This document shows, in pieces, positions 1-8,931 of a DNA stretch of 34,058 nucleotides. Where the stretch lies: NCBI GenBank assembly GCA_905203455.1, contig CAJKVX010000003.1, positions 1 through 34,058 on the forward strand, in the 5' to 3' direction. The stretch is from an uncultured Eubacteriales bacterium (GTDB taxonomy: Bacteria > Bacillota > Clostridia > Christensenellales > UBA1242). Within the stretch, counting starts at the first letter, position 1, and each line of letters opens with the position of its first letter. Position numbers and translations under genes: made by a program. The notes beneath the pieces were generated by a model, which had not been told where the DNA came from, did no database searches, and worked only from the letters and a program-made list of their open reading frames with translations.

Positions 1-213
1 AGCAGTTGTTTGCTCTTTATTTTTTTATCTTAAATTTACAGGTTATTGCAGGTGTTAAACTAAATTGCATTTGTTTATTTCCATCTTCAGTTTTAACATT
101 AACTTTGTATTTAGCCACAAAAACAACTAACATTTTCAGTTTTTATTCAAACCCAATTTGTTGCAAAAGTAAATTAATTTTAATAAATTTTTCAAGTTTC
201 AATCATTTTCAAT

Positions 214-1572
214 TTAATCTTTATGCTCAGGCTGTTGATTTTTTGGCAATTCAAAAAGTTTTTCTTTTGTTATTGAACTAATGTTAATATCTTCAAGCAG
301 TTCAAGATAGTCAAAGAAAACATCAATTGCCTCTTTTTTAACCTTAACTTTTTTATAAGTGAAATATTCAACTAAATCATCATAAAGTTTGTCTCTTTCA
401 ATGTAATTTAATGAATTAATTTCTTCTTCTAATTTCATTTTATAAAAATCACTGTAATGCTCACCTTTTAAAATGTAAACAATAAGTGAATCAACCGCCT
501 TATACTGGCTGTTTCCATCAATAATTGACCTAAACAAGGTTTTATAACTAAGCAGTTTTACCTGCCCCGCTGAAGATTTGTCTTCACTTAACTTGCCTAT
601 CTGTTCATCTCGGGTTTTGCAAATTTGAGTGTAACTTTTCATGCTGCCATCTTGATTGTAAATAAAACCAAGTTGCGGAAAGTTGTGCATTGCCTCTTTA
701 ATTTCTTCTTTGCTTAAAGAGTCATTTAAATTGGGACCAAACGCTGTTGTTATGTATTTCACAGCCCTTCCGGTTACAGGCTCTCCACTTGCAATTTGCA
801 AATTTACAGAATCTTTAACACGAGTTATGCTTTTTCTTATTATTGACCACACCGTGTTATCATGTTCGCTTATGCTTTGCTTTAAATTTTCCTTTAACTC
901 TCCTGTTGGGTCTAAAATATCAGTAAAATTAATGTAAGGCAAATACTCTTTAAAATATTTAGGATACAAAACAAAAGCGGCAAAATTAGCATCTTTTTCA
1001 ATCAAAAAATCATCATGAAAATGCGAATAAAGGTTTGAGTTTAAAAGAGTTCTTTCTTTTAACATCACAAGTTTTGTTGCATCAAAATTGTCAGTGTTTT
1101 TAATTATTAAATCTTGCTGTTCGTGCCTGAGTTCATGCAAAATCAAAAACATAACTTTTGCTATGCTTTTAATTTTAATGTGTTTGTTGTGCAAATTATC
1201 TTCACAATCATTTAATAAATATTCATAGGTTTTTATTCCACTAAACCCACCATAAATTGTGCTAAAAAGAATTTTTGAATCCTCACCATCTTCACCTGAA
1301 ATGTGGCTTGCAAGTGGAATTGACGATTTATTTTCCATTTCAACTGCTGAGGTTGCTCTAAACCCAACACTTACATTAAGTCCTTGTTCTTTTGCAATAA
1401 TTTTTGTTAAAGTAAGCAAAATTTCTTTCATTCGATTTTGTGGAATCTTTTTGTTTTCTTCAATCAACTCGTAAAAAGTTTGAGCAATGCCATGTTTTAT
1501 ATTTGTTATTTCATCTTCATTCAAGTTGTCAATATTATTAGCCTTAGCAATCAAAAGCATTTGTTCAATCAT
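214..1572 (-). CDS. Putative zinc metalloprotease-like protein (HEXXH), unknown family
   Basis: This is a 452-residue protein that I cannot assign to a named family. It has a zincin-type motif HELRH at residues 146-150, inside a hydrophobic helix-like stretch (MFLILHELRHEQQ). About 41 residues later comes IEKDANFAA (E192, D194), the type of segment that supplies the third zinc ligand in gluzincin-like peptidases. There is no signal peptide or membrane segment, so it should be cytosolic. The C-terminal third is charged and helical. The start lies 13 bases after pfkA stops, behind a weak AGGA about 12 bases upstream, so it is probably the last gene of the murB-to-pfkA operon. Protease activity is inferred from the motif only. 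It could instead be a catalytically silent zincin fold. The reading frame is solid; the function is uncertain. Confidence 0.75.
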   Translation of the reverse strand: MIEQMLLIAKANNIDNLNEDEITNIKHGIAQTFYELIEENKKIPQNRMKEILLTLTKIIAKEQGLNVSVGFRATSAVEMENKSSIPLASHISGEDGEDSKILFSTIYGGFSGIKTYEYLLNDCEDNLHNKHIKIKSIAKVMFLILHELRHEQQDLIIKNTDNFDATKLVMLKERTLLNSNLYSHFHDDFLIEKDANFAAFVLYPKYFKEYLPYINFTDILDPTGELKENLKQSISEHDNTVWSIIRKSITRVKDSVNLQIASGEPVTGRAVKYITTAFGPNLNDSLSKEEIKEAMHNFPQLGFIYNQDGSMKSYTQICKTRDEQIGKLSEDKSSAGQVKLLSYKTLFRSIIDGNSQYKAVDSLIVYILKGEHYSDFYKMKLEEEINSLNYIERDKLYDDLVEYFTYKKVKVKKEAIDVFFDYLELLEDINISSITKEKLFELPKNQQPEHKD

Positions 1573-1585
1573 AATTTAATTTTTC

Positions 1586-2551
1586 CTATTTTTTTGCGTG
1601 GCTTACCATTGAGTTTAGGTTATATAACTGCAAATCAAACTTTCTTTTGCCACAAAGTGCTTCTTTGATTGTGCAAGTTATTATTTCATCTTTTTTAACC
1701 CCAACGGCACCACTTTGGTTTTCACTTAAAATTTCAACGGCTTTTTGCCCAAACCTTAAAGCCAAAATGCGGTCTTTTGCTGATGGGCTTCCACCCCTTT
1801 GAATGTGCCCAACAACCAATGGTCTGCTTGCAATTTTAAGTTTTTCATTTAAATTTTTTGACAATTCATTTGCACTAAAAACCCTTTCATTAGTAACAAT
1901 CAGGCAAGAATTTTTGCCCATTTTTTTGCAATCTTCCAGTGTTTTGCAAATTTGATTAAATGTTACCTTAACTTCTGGAACCAAAATAATTTCAGCCCCA
2001 CAAGCGCAACCAACTGCAAGGGCAATGTCTCCACACCCTGCCCCCATAACTTCAATAACGCTTGGCCTTTCATGGCTCATGGCAGTGTCTCTAATGTTGT
2101 TTACCAAACTGGTAATTGTGTTAACCGCCGTGTCAAACCCCAAAGTGAAATCGGTATAAAACAAGTCGTTATCAATTGTTCCGGGAATGCAAGCAACCTT
2201 AAACCCAGCCTGTTCAAGAATCTGCGCCCCATGATAAGACCCATCACCACCAATAACAACCAAGCCTTCAATTCCATGCTTTTTTAAATTTAAAATTGCT
2301 TTTTGTTGCCCTGCTTTGGTTTCAAACTCAGGGCATCTGCTGGTTAACAAAACTGTGCCACCAACTTGCAAAATGTTGCCAACACCCTTGCTTGAAATGT
2401 TTATAAATTCATCTTCAATAAGCCCTTTATATCCCCTTAAAACTCCCACAACTTCAATGCCATAGATAAGCGCACTTCTAACAACACTTCTAAGGCACGC
2501 ATTCATTCCTGGGGCATCGCCACCACTTGTTAAAACCGCAATCTTTTTCAT
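1586..2551 (-). CDS. pfkA: ATP-dependent 6-phosphofructokinase
   Basis: The protein phosphorylates fructose 6-phosphate to fructose 1,6-bisphosphate, the committed step of glycolysis, in the cytosol. Its 321 residues match the bacterial family length (about 320) and align almost without gaps to E. coli PfkA. Visible motifs are the N-terminal LTSGGDAPGMN, GGDGS at 101-105 and PGTIDND at 123-129. Gly in GGDGS and Gly in PGTIDND mark the ATP-using type; PPi-dependent enzymes carry Asp and Lys there. R72, R162, E222, R243 and the HIQRGGSP segment (249-256) are present. The usual Arg171 of EVMGR is Ala here (EVMGAGCGD). Allosteric-site arginines R21, R25 and R154 are conserved. It follows dnaE in the operon, a pairing common in Clostridia and Bacilli. 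Confidence 0.96.
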   Translation of the reverse strand: MKKIAVLTSGGDAPGMNACLRSVVRSALIYGIEVVGVLRGYKGLIEDEFINISSKGVGNILQVGGTVLLTSRCPEFETKAGQQKAILNLKKHGIEGLVVIGGDGSYHGAQILEQAGFKVACIPGTIDNDLFYTDFTLGFDTAVNTITSLVNNIRDTAMSHERPSVIEVMGAGCGDIALAVGCACGAEIILVPEVKVTFNQICKTLEDCKKMGKNSCLIVTNERVFSANELSKNLNEKLKIASRPLVVGHIQRGGSPSAKDRILALRFGQKAVEILSENQSGAVGVKKDEIITCTIKEALCGKRKFDLQLYNLNSMVSHAKK

Positions 2552-2585
2552 ATCATTTTCCCCTTAAAAATAGTTTTATCTAACC

Positions 2586-5500
2586 TTATTTTTTCACAAG
2601 TTTAACATTTTCTTTCCCAAGCACACTTTCAAGTTCACCAATTAATGCAAGGCAAGGGTTAACCTGCATTCCATTATTATAAAGTTTTTTGTTCCACTGC
2701 ACAAAAACTGGCACCTTGCCAATGTAACTAAGCGTAACCCCCAAAACATCTGCCTGCTTTTTAGGGTCAAACACATCATATTGCAAATATAAAACTTCGC
2801 TTGGCTTTTCTTCTTGAACAACTTTTTCAGCAGGTTCTTGTGGTTTAAGTTTGCTTGTGTCCCAAAACTCAACATTTTGGGCAACAACGCTTGGTTTTTC
2901 ACCCGTTCTTATGCTTATATGCCCGTGAATTGTAACTAAACTATCAACAAACAAATTTTGCTTAACTTGTTCATAAACCTTGTTAAACAACATAACTTCA
3001 AGCGTTCCATAATTATCTTCAACCTTAATTGAAGCCATTGGTTTGTTGCCAATTTTGGTGTAAAGTTTTCTAATTTCACTAACAAGCCCGCCACAAGTTA
3101 TCTTCATTCCGTCTTCAAGACCACTGGTGTTCGCCGTTACATTTTCCATGCCTTCTTCATCTAACTCTTGGTTTTCCTCTTCTTCATCATTTGATATCAT
3201 TGAAGAGTTAAATGTGAAGTTTTTCATAATGTCAACATAATCATCAAGTGGGTGGCCTGATAAATAAAGCCCCAAAACCTCTTTTTCTTTTTTAAGCAAA
3301 ACATCTTTGCTGTATTCACCAATGTTTGGATAATTTAATGTTGAATTGCTATCCCCCGCAAGGGTTTCAAACATGCTAAACTGCCCAAGTGCCCTGCTTT
3401 TAGCATCTTTTGACGCGCAGTTCATTGCCTGTTCATAAACGCAGGCAAGTTGGCTTCTTGTTTTGCCAAAACAATCGAATGCCCCGCTGTAAATCAGCCC
3501 TTCAACAACCCTTTTGTTAAGCCCCAAACTTATTGTTCGGTTTAAAAAATTTTGAAGGTCAGTGAATTTGCCATTCAAATTTCTTTCTTCAATAATTTGC
3601 TTGCAAATGTTTTCGCCACTGCCCTTAATTGCTGAAAGCCCAAACCTGATGGTATTATTCTTGCAGGTAAAATATGCGTCACTTTCATTAATGTTTGGTG
3701 GCAAAACTTTAATGTGCTCTTCTTTGCAGTGAGAAATATAGTTTGTTATTTCATCAATTTTTGAAATTCTGTTATTTAAAACTGATGTTAAAAATTCAGG
3801 TTCATAATATGTTTTAAGATATGCCGTTTGATACGCAACATAAGCATACGCCGCAGAATGTGATTTGTTAAAGGCATATTTTGCAAAGTTTGCCATTTCT
3901 TGCCAAACCTGCAATGCAACATCTTCAGGAATTCCCCTTGCAACGGCACCTTCAATTGGTGGGCTAACTTTTCCGTGGTCAACAATTTCACCCCTGCCGT
4001 GCAAAAAAACTTCTTTTTCTGCTTCCATGGCATCAACTTTCTTTTTGCCCATCATTCTTCTAACATTATCTGCCTGCCCCAAGGTGTAACCTGCCATGTC
4101 TTGAACAATTCTCATAACCTGCTCTTGGTAAACAATGCAACCGTAAGTTACATCTTCAATGTGCTCTAAGATTGGGTGAGCATATCTAACATCTTCAGGG
4201 TGGTGTTTGTTGTGAACATATCTTGGAATAATGTCCATAGGGCCCGGTCTAAACAAACTTATTCCCGCAATAATATCTTCAAGGCAAGTAGGTTTAAGTT
4301 CTTTCATAAACTTTTGAAACCCAGCACTTTCAAGTTGAAACACTGCCTTGGTGTTGCCACTTGCAATAAGTTTGAAAACTTCTGGGTCGTCATAATCCAT
4401 GGTGTCAAAATCAATGTGAACACCATGGTTCTCTTCAATGTATTTAATTGCTGTTGAAATATCATTCAAGTTCCTTAAGCCCAAAAAGTCCATCTTCATG
4501 TGCCCAAGGCGCTCCATATCAACGCCAGTAAATTGAGTTGTTATATCTTCCCCGTTTCTGCTAAGAGGAATCATGTCTCCCAAAACATGAGGGCTAACAA
4601 TAACCCCACAAGGATGAGTTGATGTTTGCCTTGGTGCATCTTCAACCTTGCTTGCAATGTCAACCATTCTTTTTATTTGTGGGTCTTTATACATTTCAAC
4701 AAGTTCAGGAACGCTAAAATCTTGCCCAAAGTCTTTATCCCCCTCTTTGGGGTGGTGAAGCCCAAACACTTTTTTAATAATTTGTGGTTTTGGAACACCA
4801 TTTGGAATAAGTTTTGTAATTTTATCCCCTTCGCTGTATGGCATGCCAAGAACTCTGCAAACATCTTTAATTGCATTTTTTGCAGCCATTGTTCCAAAGG
4901 TTATAATTTTTGCAACATGGTCATGCCCATATTTATTTTTAACATATTGAATAACTTCATCTCGCCTGTCGTCTGAAAAGTCAACATCAAAATCAGGTGC
5001 ACTAACACGCTCGTTATGCAAAAACCTTTCAAACAAAAGGTCATATTTTAAAGGGTTAACACTTGTTATTCCAATGGCAAAGGCAACAACACTTCCTGCA
5101 CCAGACCCTCTTCCGGGCCCTACGGGAATTCCCATTTTTTTTGCCGCAGCAATATAGTCTTGCACTGTTAGAAAATAGTTAACAAAACCTTTGTTAATTA
5201 TCATTTCTTTTTCTCTTTCAACCCTTTCTCTAATTTCAGGGGTAACAGTGCCATATCTTCTTATAAGCCCCGCTTCAAGCAACTCGTTAAAATAGGCAAG
5301 GTTATCTTTGCCGTCAGGCGCATGGTAATCTGGAAACATATATTTATTTTTATCAATGTTTTCAAACACCACCTCGCATTTATCTGCAATTTCAACAGTG
5401 TTTGCTAGTGCCTCTTCATCTGCTGGGAAGGCTTTAAGCATTTCATCATAACTTTTAAGATAAAATTCGTCATTAGGAAATTTAAGCCTGTTTGGGTCAT

Positions 5501-6185
5501 CAAGGGTTTTGTTCATCTGCACACACATTAAAACATCTTGAGCCTCTGCATCTTCACGGAAAATATAATGCACATCATTTGTTGCAATGGTTTTAATGTT
5601 GTGTTTTTTTGCAAAGTCTTTCAAAATTGGGTTAACTTTAAGTTCTTCTTCAAGCCCATGATTTTGCAATTCAAGGTAAAAATCATCACCAAAAACCTCT
5701 TTAAACCACAAAACCTGTTCCTCTGCCGCCTTTAAATTGCCCTCTAAAATTAGTCTTGGCACTGTTCCAGCAACACAGGCAGATGTGCAAATTAACCCCG
5801 CGCTGTGCTCTTTTAAGGTTTCATAATCAATTCTTGCCTTGCCGTAATAATAGCCTTTATCAAACCCAATGGTGTTAAGTTTTGAAAGATTGGCAAACCC
5901 CTCATTATTTTTTGCAAGCAAAATCAAATGGTCAAACTTTTTGCCAGGTTGTTTTATAAGTAAATCTTCGGTAACATAAAATTCACAGCCCAAAATTGGC
6001 TTAATTCCCTGCGCATGGCACTCGTCATAAAAAGGTATTGTGCCATACATATTACCATGGTCTGTCATGGCAATAGCCTTCATTCCCATCTCTTTACAAG
6101 TTTTAACAACTTTGCCAATTCTTGCAAAGCCATCAAGCAAACTATATTCAGTGTGAACATGCAAATGAACAAAATCTTTAGCCAT
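2586..6185 (-). CDS. dnaE: DNA polymerase III alpha subunit, DnaE type
   Basis: This 1199-residue replicative polymerase (E. coli 1160) has an N-terminal PHP domain at about 5-210. All nine metal-binding positions known from PHP-active DnaE proteins are present: H9, H11, D18, H43, E68, H86, C137, D204 and H206. An intrinsic 3'-5' proofreading activity is therefore plausible. The polymerase core has D398 and D400 in PDFDVDF and D566 in KMDFLG, equivalent to the catalytic triad Asp401/403/555 of E. coli. A clamp-binding motif QFSMF lies at 935-939. An OB-fold region follows at roughly 1030-1110, where GGLVSEIRK and the later MASIKVEDNYG are seen. Its first 8 bases overlap the end of whiA, and pfkA follows 34 bases after its stop. 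Clostridia usually also have PolC; none is in this window. Confidence 0.97.
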   Translation of the reverse strand: MAKDFVHLHVHTEYSLLDGFARIGKVVKTCKEMGMKAIAMTDHGNMYGTIPFYDECHAQGIKPILGCEFYVTEDLLIKQPGKKFDHLILLAKNNEGFANLSKLNTIGFDKGYYYGKARIDYETLKEHSAGLICTSACVAGTVPRLILEGNLKAAEEQVLWFKEVFGDDFYLELQNHGLEEELKVNPILKDFAKKHNIKTIATNDVHYIFREDAEAQDVLMCVQMNKTLDDPNRLKFPNDEFYLKSYDEMLKAFPADEEALANTVEIADKCEVVFENIDKNKYMFPDYHAPDGKDNLAYFNELLEAGLIRRYGTVTPEIRERVEREKEMIINKGFVNYFLTVQDYIAAAKKMGIPVGPGRGSGAGSVVAFAIGITSVNPLKYDLLFERFLHNERVSAPDFDVDFSDDRRDEVIQYVKNKYGHDHVAKIITFGTMAAKNAIKDVCRVLGMPYSEGDKITKLIPNGVPKPQIIKKVFGLHHPKEGDKDFGQDFSVPELVEMYKDPQIKRMVDIASKVEDAPRQTSTHPCGVIVSPHVLGDMIPLSRNGEDITTQFTGVDMERLGHMKMDFLGLRNLNDISTAIKYIEENHGVHIDFDTMDYDDPEVFKLIASGNTKAVFQLESAGFQKFMKELKPTCLEDIIAGISLFRPGPMDIIPRYVHNKHHPEDVRYAHPILEHIEDVTYGCIVYQEQVMRIVQDMAGYTLGQADNVRRMMGKKKVDAMEAEKEVFLHGRGEIVDHGKVSPPIEGAVARGIPEDVALQVWQEMANFAKYAFNKSHSAAYAYVAYQTAYLKTYYEPEFLTSVLNNRISKIDEITNYISHCKEEHIKVLPPNINESDAYFTCKNNTIRFGLSAIKGSGENICKQIIEERNLNGKFTDLQNFLNRTISLGLNKRVVEGLIYSGAFDCFGKTRSQLACVYEQAMNCASKDAKSRALGQFSMFETLAGDSNSTLNYPNIGEYSKDVLLKKEKEVLGLYLSGHPLDDYVDIMKNFTFNSSMISNDEEEENQELDEEGMENVTANTSGLEDGMKITCGGLVSEIRKLYTKIGNKPMASIKVEDNYGTLEVMLFNKVYEQVKQNLFVDSLVTIHGHISIRTGEKPSVVAQNVEFWDTSKLKPQEPAEKVVQEEKPSEVLYLQYDVFDPKKQADVLGVTLSYIGKVPVFVQWNKKLYNNGMQVNPCLALIGELESVLGKENVKLVKK

Positions 6186-7146
6186 TTTCTCCTCCTAATT
6201 CTTGTGCAAGTTTAATAATTTTTGCAAGCCTTTGACTAACCGCCACCCTTGAAATTTTATTCCCTAAAATTTTAACAAGTTCAGACAAACTTGCCTCAGG
6301 GTTTGCAACCCTTGCAAGGGCAACCTCTAAAAGGTCTTCAGGCAAACTTTCAATTCCAACCGTTCTGCTTATTTCATCAATAGCCTGCATTTGCTTAACG
6401 CTTGCATTCATCACCTTATCTAAATTAGCGCTCATGCAGTTGCTTTGACGGTTAATGTTGTTTCTAACCTCTCTTTCAACTTTGCTGTTTTCAAGTTCAA
6501 GCATTGAAGCCACCGCCCCCATCAAAGCAAGAATTTGGCAAATGGCATCACTTTCTTTAATGTAGGCAACACTGCTTCCGTTTCTTTCAATTTTTTTTGA
6601 AATAATGTCAAACTCAGCCAAAATTTCACAAACAACCTGTGCCCTTTCAGGAGTTTGGCAAACCCATTCCATGTGATACCCCCCTGTGCTTTTGCCACCA
6701 GTTTCAGGAACCGAAATTGACCCAGCCCCACAAAAGGCCCCCGCAAGATAGGCAATTTTTGCCCCCTTGTCTTGCAAAAAATGTTGCTCAGGGCTTCGGC
6801 TTATTGCAGTGTTTCCATTTTCATCACGAGATAAAATTTTTAGCCCTTCAAGAACCCTTCTTCCAAAAAAAGGACTAATTGAAAGTTCAAACTTCTCTTT
6901 AATTGAGCCTTGTTCCTTTGAAATTTTGATGCTTGATTTTTCAACCTCAAAACATTCAAAAAGTTGCCCTTCAACAACAGTTAAAAATTCCTTACTTTCA
7001 CTGCTTAAAACAAAAGTGATTTCATGGTTATTAATAAGCAAACTTCCAGCAGACAAAATTTCACCGCAAAGCATACAAAACAAAGCGTCACTATCACGCT
7101 TTGCCTTCAAAATTTCTTTTTTAACCTTTTGTGAAAATGAGGTCAT
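6178..7146 (-). CDS. whiA: WhiA-family DNA-binding regulator
   Basis: This is a 322-residue WhiA protein (B. subtilis about 316). WhiA has an N-terminal degenerate LAGLIDADG homing-endonuclease fold and a C-terminal helix-turn-helix. In Bacillus it affects cell division and chromosome segregation; in Streptomyces it controls sporulation genes. Visible here are the GAFCGAGSIS block with the YHMEWVCQT segment in the middle (LAGLIDADG-like domain) and a C-terminal HTH around ASLSELVKILGNKISRVAVSQRL. The start codon directly abuts the stop of the upstream PHP gene and its end overlaps dnaE by 8 bases, so translation is probably coupled. The rapZ and yvcK genes that normally precede whiA in Firmicutes are missing. 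Confidence 0.95.
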   Translation of the reverse strand: MTSFSQKVKKEILKAKRDSDALFCMLCGEILSAGSLLINNHEITFVLSSESKEFLTVVEGQLFECFEVEKSSIKISKEQGSIKEKFELSISPFFGRRVLEGLKILSRDENGNTAISRSPEQHFLQDKGAKIAYLAGAFCGAGSISVPETGGKSTGGYHMEWVCQTPERAQVVCEILAEFDIISKKIERNGSSVAYIKESDAICQILALMGAVASMLELENSKVEREVRNNINRQSNCMSANLDKVMNASVKQMQAIDEISRTVGIESLPEDLLEVALARVANPEASLSELVKILGNKISRVAVSQRLAKIIKLAQELGGENG

Positions 7147-7902
7147 TTAACTTTCCTTTTGTGCGTTTTGTTTTCTAAACTTTTTAGGAATATACTCCCC
7201 ACTGATGTTTACAACCCTTTCAGGTGGAATGTTGAATTTTTTAACAACCGCAAGTGCATCACTAACCAAAGCAACTCTGCTTCTTTTGTGGGCATCACTG
7301 CTAACAATAAACTTAACATCAGTTGACAAAATTTCTTTCATCTGCTCATCAGTCCACCTGTAATGCCTGTTGTTTATTTCAAGCAAGGTGTCAGTTTTTG
7401 CACACTCTTCTGCCACTCTTTTAAAATCAACTTGAATGTATTCACCAAGGTGAGTAATAAAGTCAACATCATACCTGTGAACTAAATTAATGTAGGCTTG
7501 AGTTTGCTTTTCAATTTGCTTTTTAGTTTTTCCAAACATTAAAAATGGTTTTGTTATGTTATTAATTGTTCCCCTGTGAAATCCAACAATGAGCAAATCA
7601 AGTTTTTTAATTTCTTCATCAGTTAAATCAATCTCACCATCTTTGCCAATAATATTAGCCTCAATTCCAAGATACACCCGTTCAACAATGCCAAGTTTGT
7701 TTATTTCATCAACCTCATACCTAGCCTTGTCAATATCTTTTCTTCTAATTCCAAAAGGAATGTGTTTTGGCCCATGGTCAGTTATTGCAATAAACCTTAA
7801 CCCTTTGGCTTTTGCAGATTCAACCATTTCAGCAATAGTATTTTTTCCGTGTTTAAACTTGCTGTATGTGCTGTGAGTATGATAATCCCCTTGTATTTTC
7901 AT
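7147..7902 (-). CDS. PHP-domain phosphoesterase (YcdX/histidinol-phosphatase-like)
   Basis: This 251-residue stand-alone PHP protein is a probable metal-dependent phosphoesterase. The N-terminal GDYHTHSTYSKFKHG supplies the HxH metal ligands. AITDHGPKH, the GIEANII glutamate, GFHRG, ITHLGEY and SSDAHKRS supply the rest, in the order typical of the YcdX-like group. The start ATG at 7902 has a strong Shine-Dalgarno (AGGAG with 6 bases to the ATG) and lies inside the 3' end of murB, giving a 50-base overlap. It abuts whiA with no spacer. Similar genes occur between murB and whiA in other Clostridia, but the physiological substrate is not known to me. Family assignment is firm; the substrate is not. 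Confidence 0.9.
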   Translation of the reverse strand: MKIQGDYHTHSTYSKFKHGKNTIAEMVESAKAKGLRFIAITDHGPKHIPFGIRRKDIDKARYEVDEINKLGIVERVYLGIEANIIGKDGEIDLTDEEIKKLDLLIVGFHRGTINNITKPFLMFGKTKKQIEKQTQAYINLVHRYDVDFITHLGEYIQVDFKRVAEECAKTDTLLEINNRHYRWTDEQMKEILSTDVKFIVSSDAHKRSRVALVSDALAVVKKFNIPPERVVNISGEYIPKKFRKQNAQKES

Positions 7903-8800
7903 CTTTTTCTCCTATAAGTACTATTTCAAGTTCAAGTTTTATTCCAAACTGCAAATAAACTTCGTTTTTAATTATATCAATAAGTTGCAGCACCTGGCTT
8001 GCCGTTGCACTTCCTGCATTAACAATAAAATTTGCGTGCTTTGTGCTAACCTTTGCGTCCCCTATTGAAAGCCCTTTTAACCCCGCTTGTTCAATCAAAA
8101 ACCCCGCTGGGAAATTTTCTGTTTTTTTAAACACACTTCCCGCCGATGCAATAAAGGGCTGGGTTTTGCTTCTTCTTGAAAAATAGTCTTGCATGTTTTC
8201 TAAAATTAAACTAGCAGGCGCAGGCTTTAACTTGAAAGTTGCTTTAACAATAATCTCTTCGCTTTCTTTAAACCTGCTTAGCCTATAACCAAAACCGCAT
8301 TCACTTGCTTTAAGTTTTTTTATTTTTCCATCACTAAGCACAAAAACATCTTCAACAATGTCCGCAATTTGATGCCCAAAAGCCCCAGCATTCATAAAAA
8401 CCGCCCCACCACAACTTGCAGGAATGCCCACTGCAAACTCAAACCCTGAAAGTTTTTTTTCTAAGCAGGTTGACACAATTTTTGAAAGCCTTGCCCCAGC
8501 ATATGCCACAACAACATTATCTTCAACCTTAACTGTTTTTAACTTTTCAGTTGAAATCACAACCCCCGCAAACCCAGTATCTTTTGCAAGGCAGTTGCTT
8601 CCAGCCCCCAGCACAAAATAATTTACCTGCTTTTCTTTGCACAGTGCAACAATTTTGGCTAATTGTGTTATGCTTGTTGGGGTTAAAAACCAATCAGCAA
8701 GCCCGCCAATTTTAAAAGTTGTGTGGGCTTTAAGTGGCTCAGCCATTTTAATGTTATCTTGCTTTAATATCTTTTGCCAATCTTTGATTGATACACTCAT
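7853..8800 (-). CDS. murB: UDP-N-acetylenolpyruvoylglucosamine reductase
   Basis: MurB is the FAD enzyme that reduces UDP-GlcNAc-enolpyruvate to UDP-MurNAc with NADPH, the second step of peptidoglycan precursor synthesis. The 315 residues show the FAD-binding segments GAGSNCLA (65-72) and IPASCGGAVFMNAGAFG (126-142). The active-site region is GYRLSRF (171-177). The catalytic Ser is probably S222 in AGSVFK, and the C-terminal acid E292 lies in LELEIVLIG. The family normally ends just after this point. Here 18 further residues (298-315) are translated, and these are the codons that overlap the PHP gene. The start has GGAG 8 bases before the ATG. It probably heads the operon; a TATAAT lies at 8864-8869, but the TTGACT upstream of it is only 14 bases away. 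Confidence 0.96.
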   Translation of the reverse strand: MSVSIKDWQKILKQDNIKMAEPLKAHTTFKIGGLADWFLTPTSITQLAKIVALCKEKQVNYFVLGAGSNCLAKDTGFAGVVISTEKLKTVKVEDNVVVAYAGARLSKIVSTCLEKKLSGFEFAVGIPASCGGAVFMNAGAFGHQIADIVEDVFVLSDGKIKKLKASECGFGYRLSRFKESEEIIVKATFKLKPAPASLILENMQDYFSRRSKTQPFIASAGSVFKKTENFPAGFLIEQAGLKGLSIGDAKVSTKHANFIVNAGSATASQVLQLIDIIKNEVYLQFGIKLELEIVLIGEKDENTRGLSYSQHIQQV

Positions 8801-8931
8801 AGTTTACTCCATAAAAATAATTTTTTCAATCTTTTCGTGTCACTTAATTTTTATTTATTTAAAATTATATAGGTCATTTAATTAGTCAACCTTTAAAACA
8901 ATTTTCTTTTGCAACTAACTTAACACCATAG

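Noticed and set aside
6..281. Plus-strand 91-residue frame at the left edge
   Set aside because: Low-complexity hydrophobic composition, no ribosome-binding site, and it overlaps the 3' end of the gene at 214.
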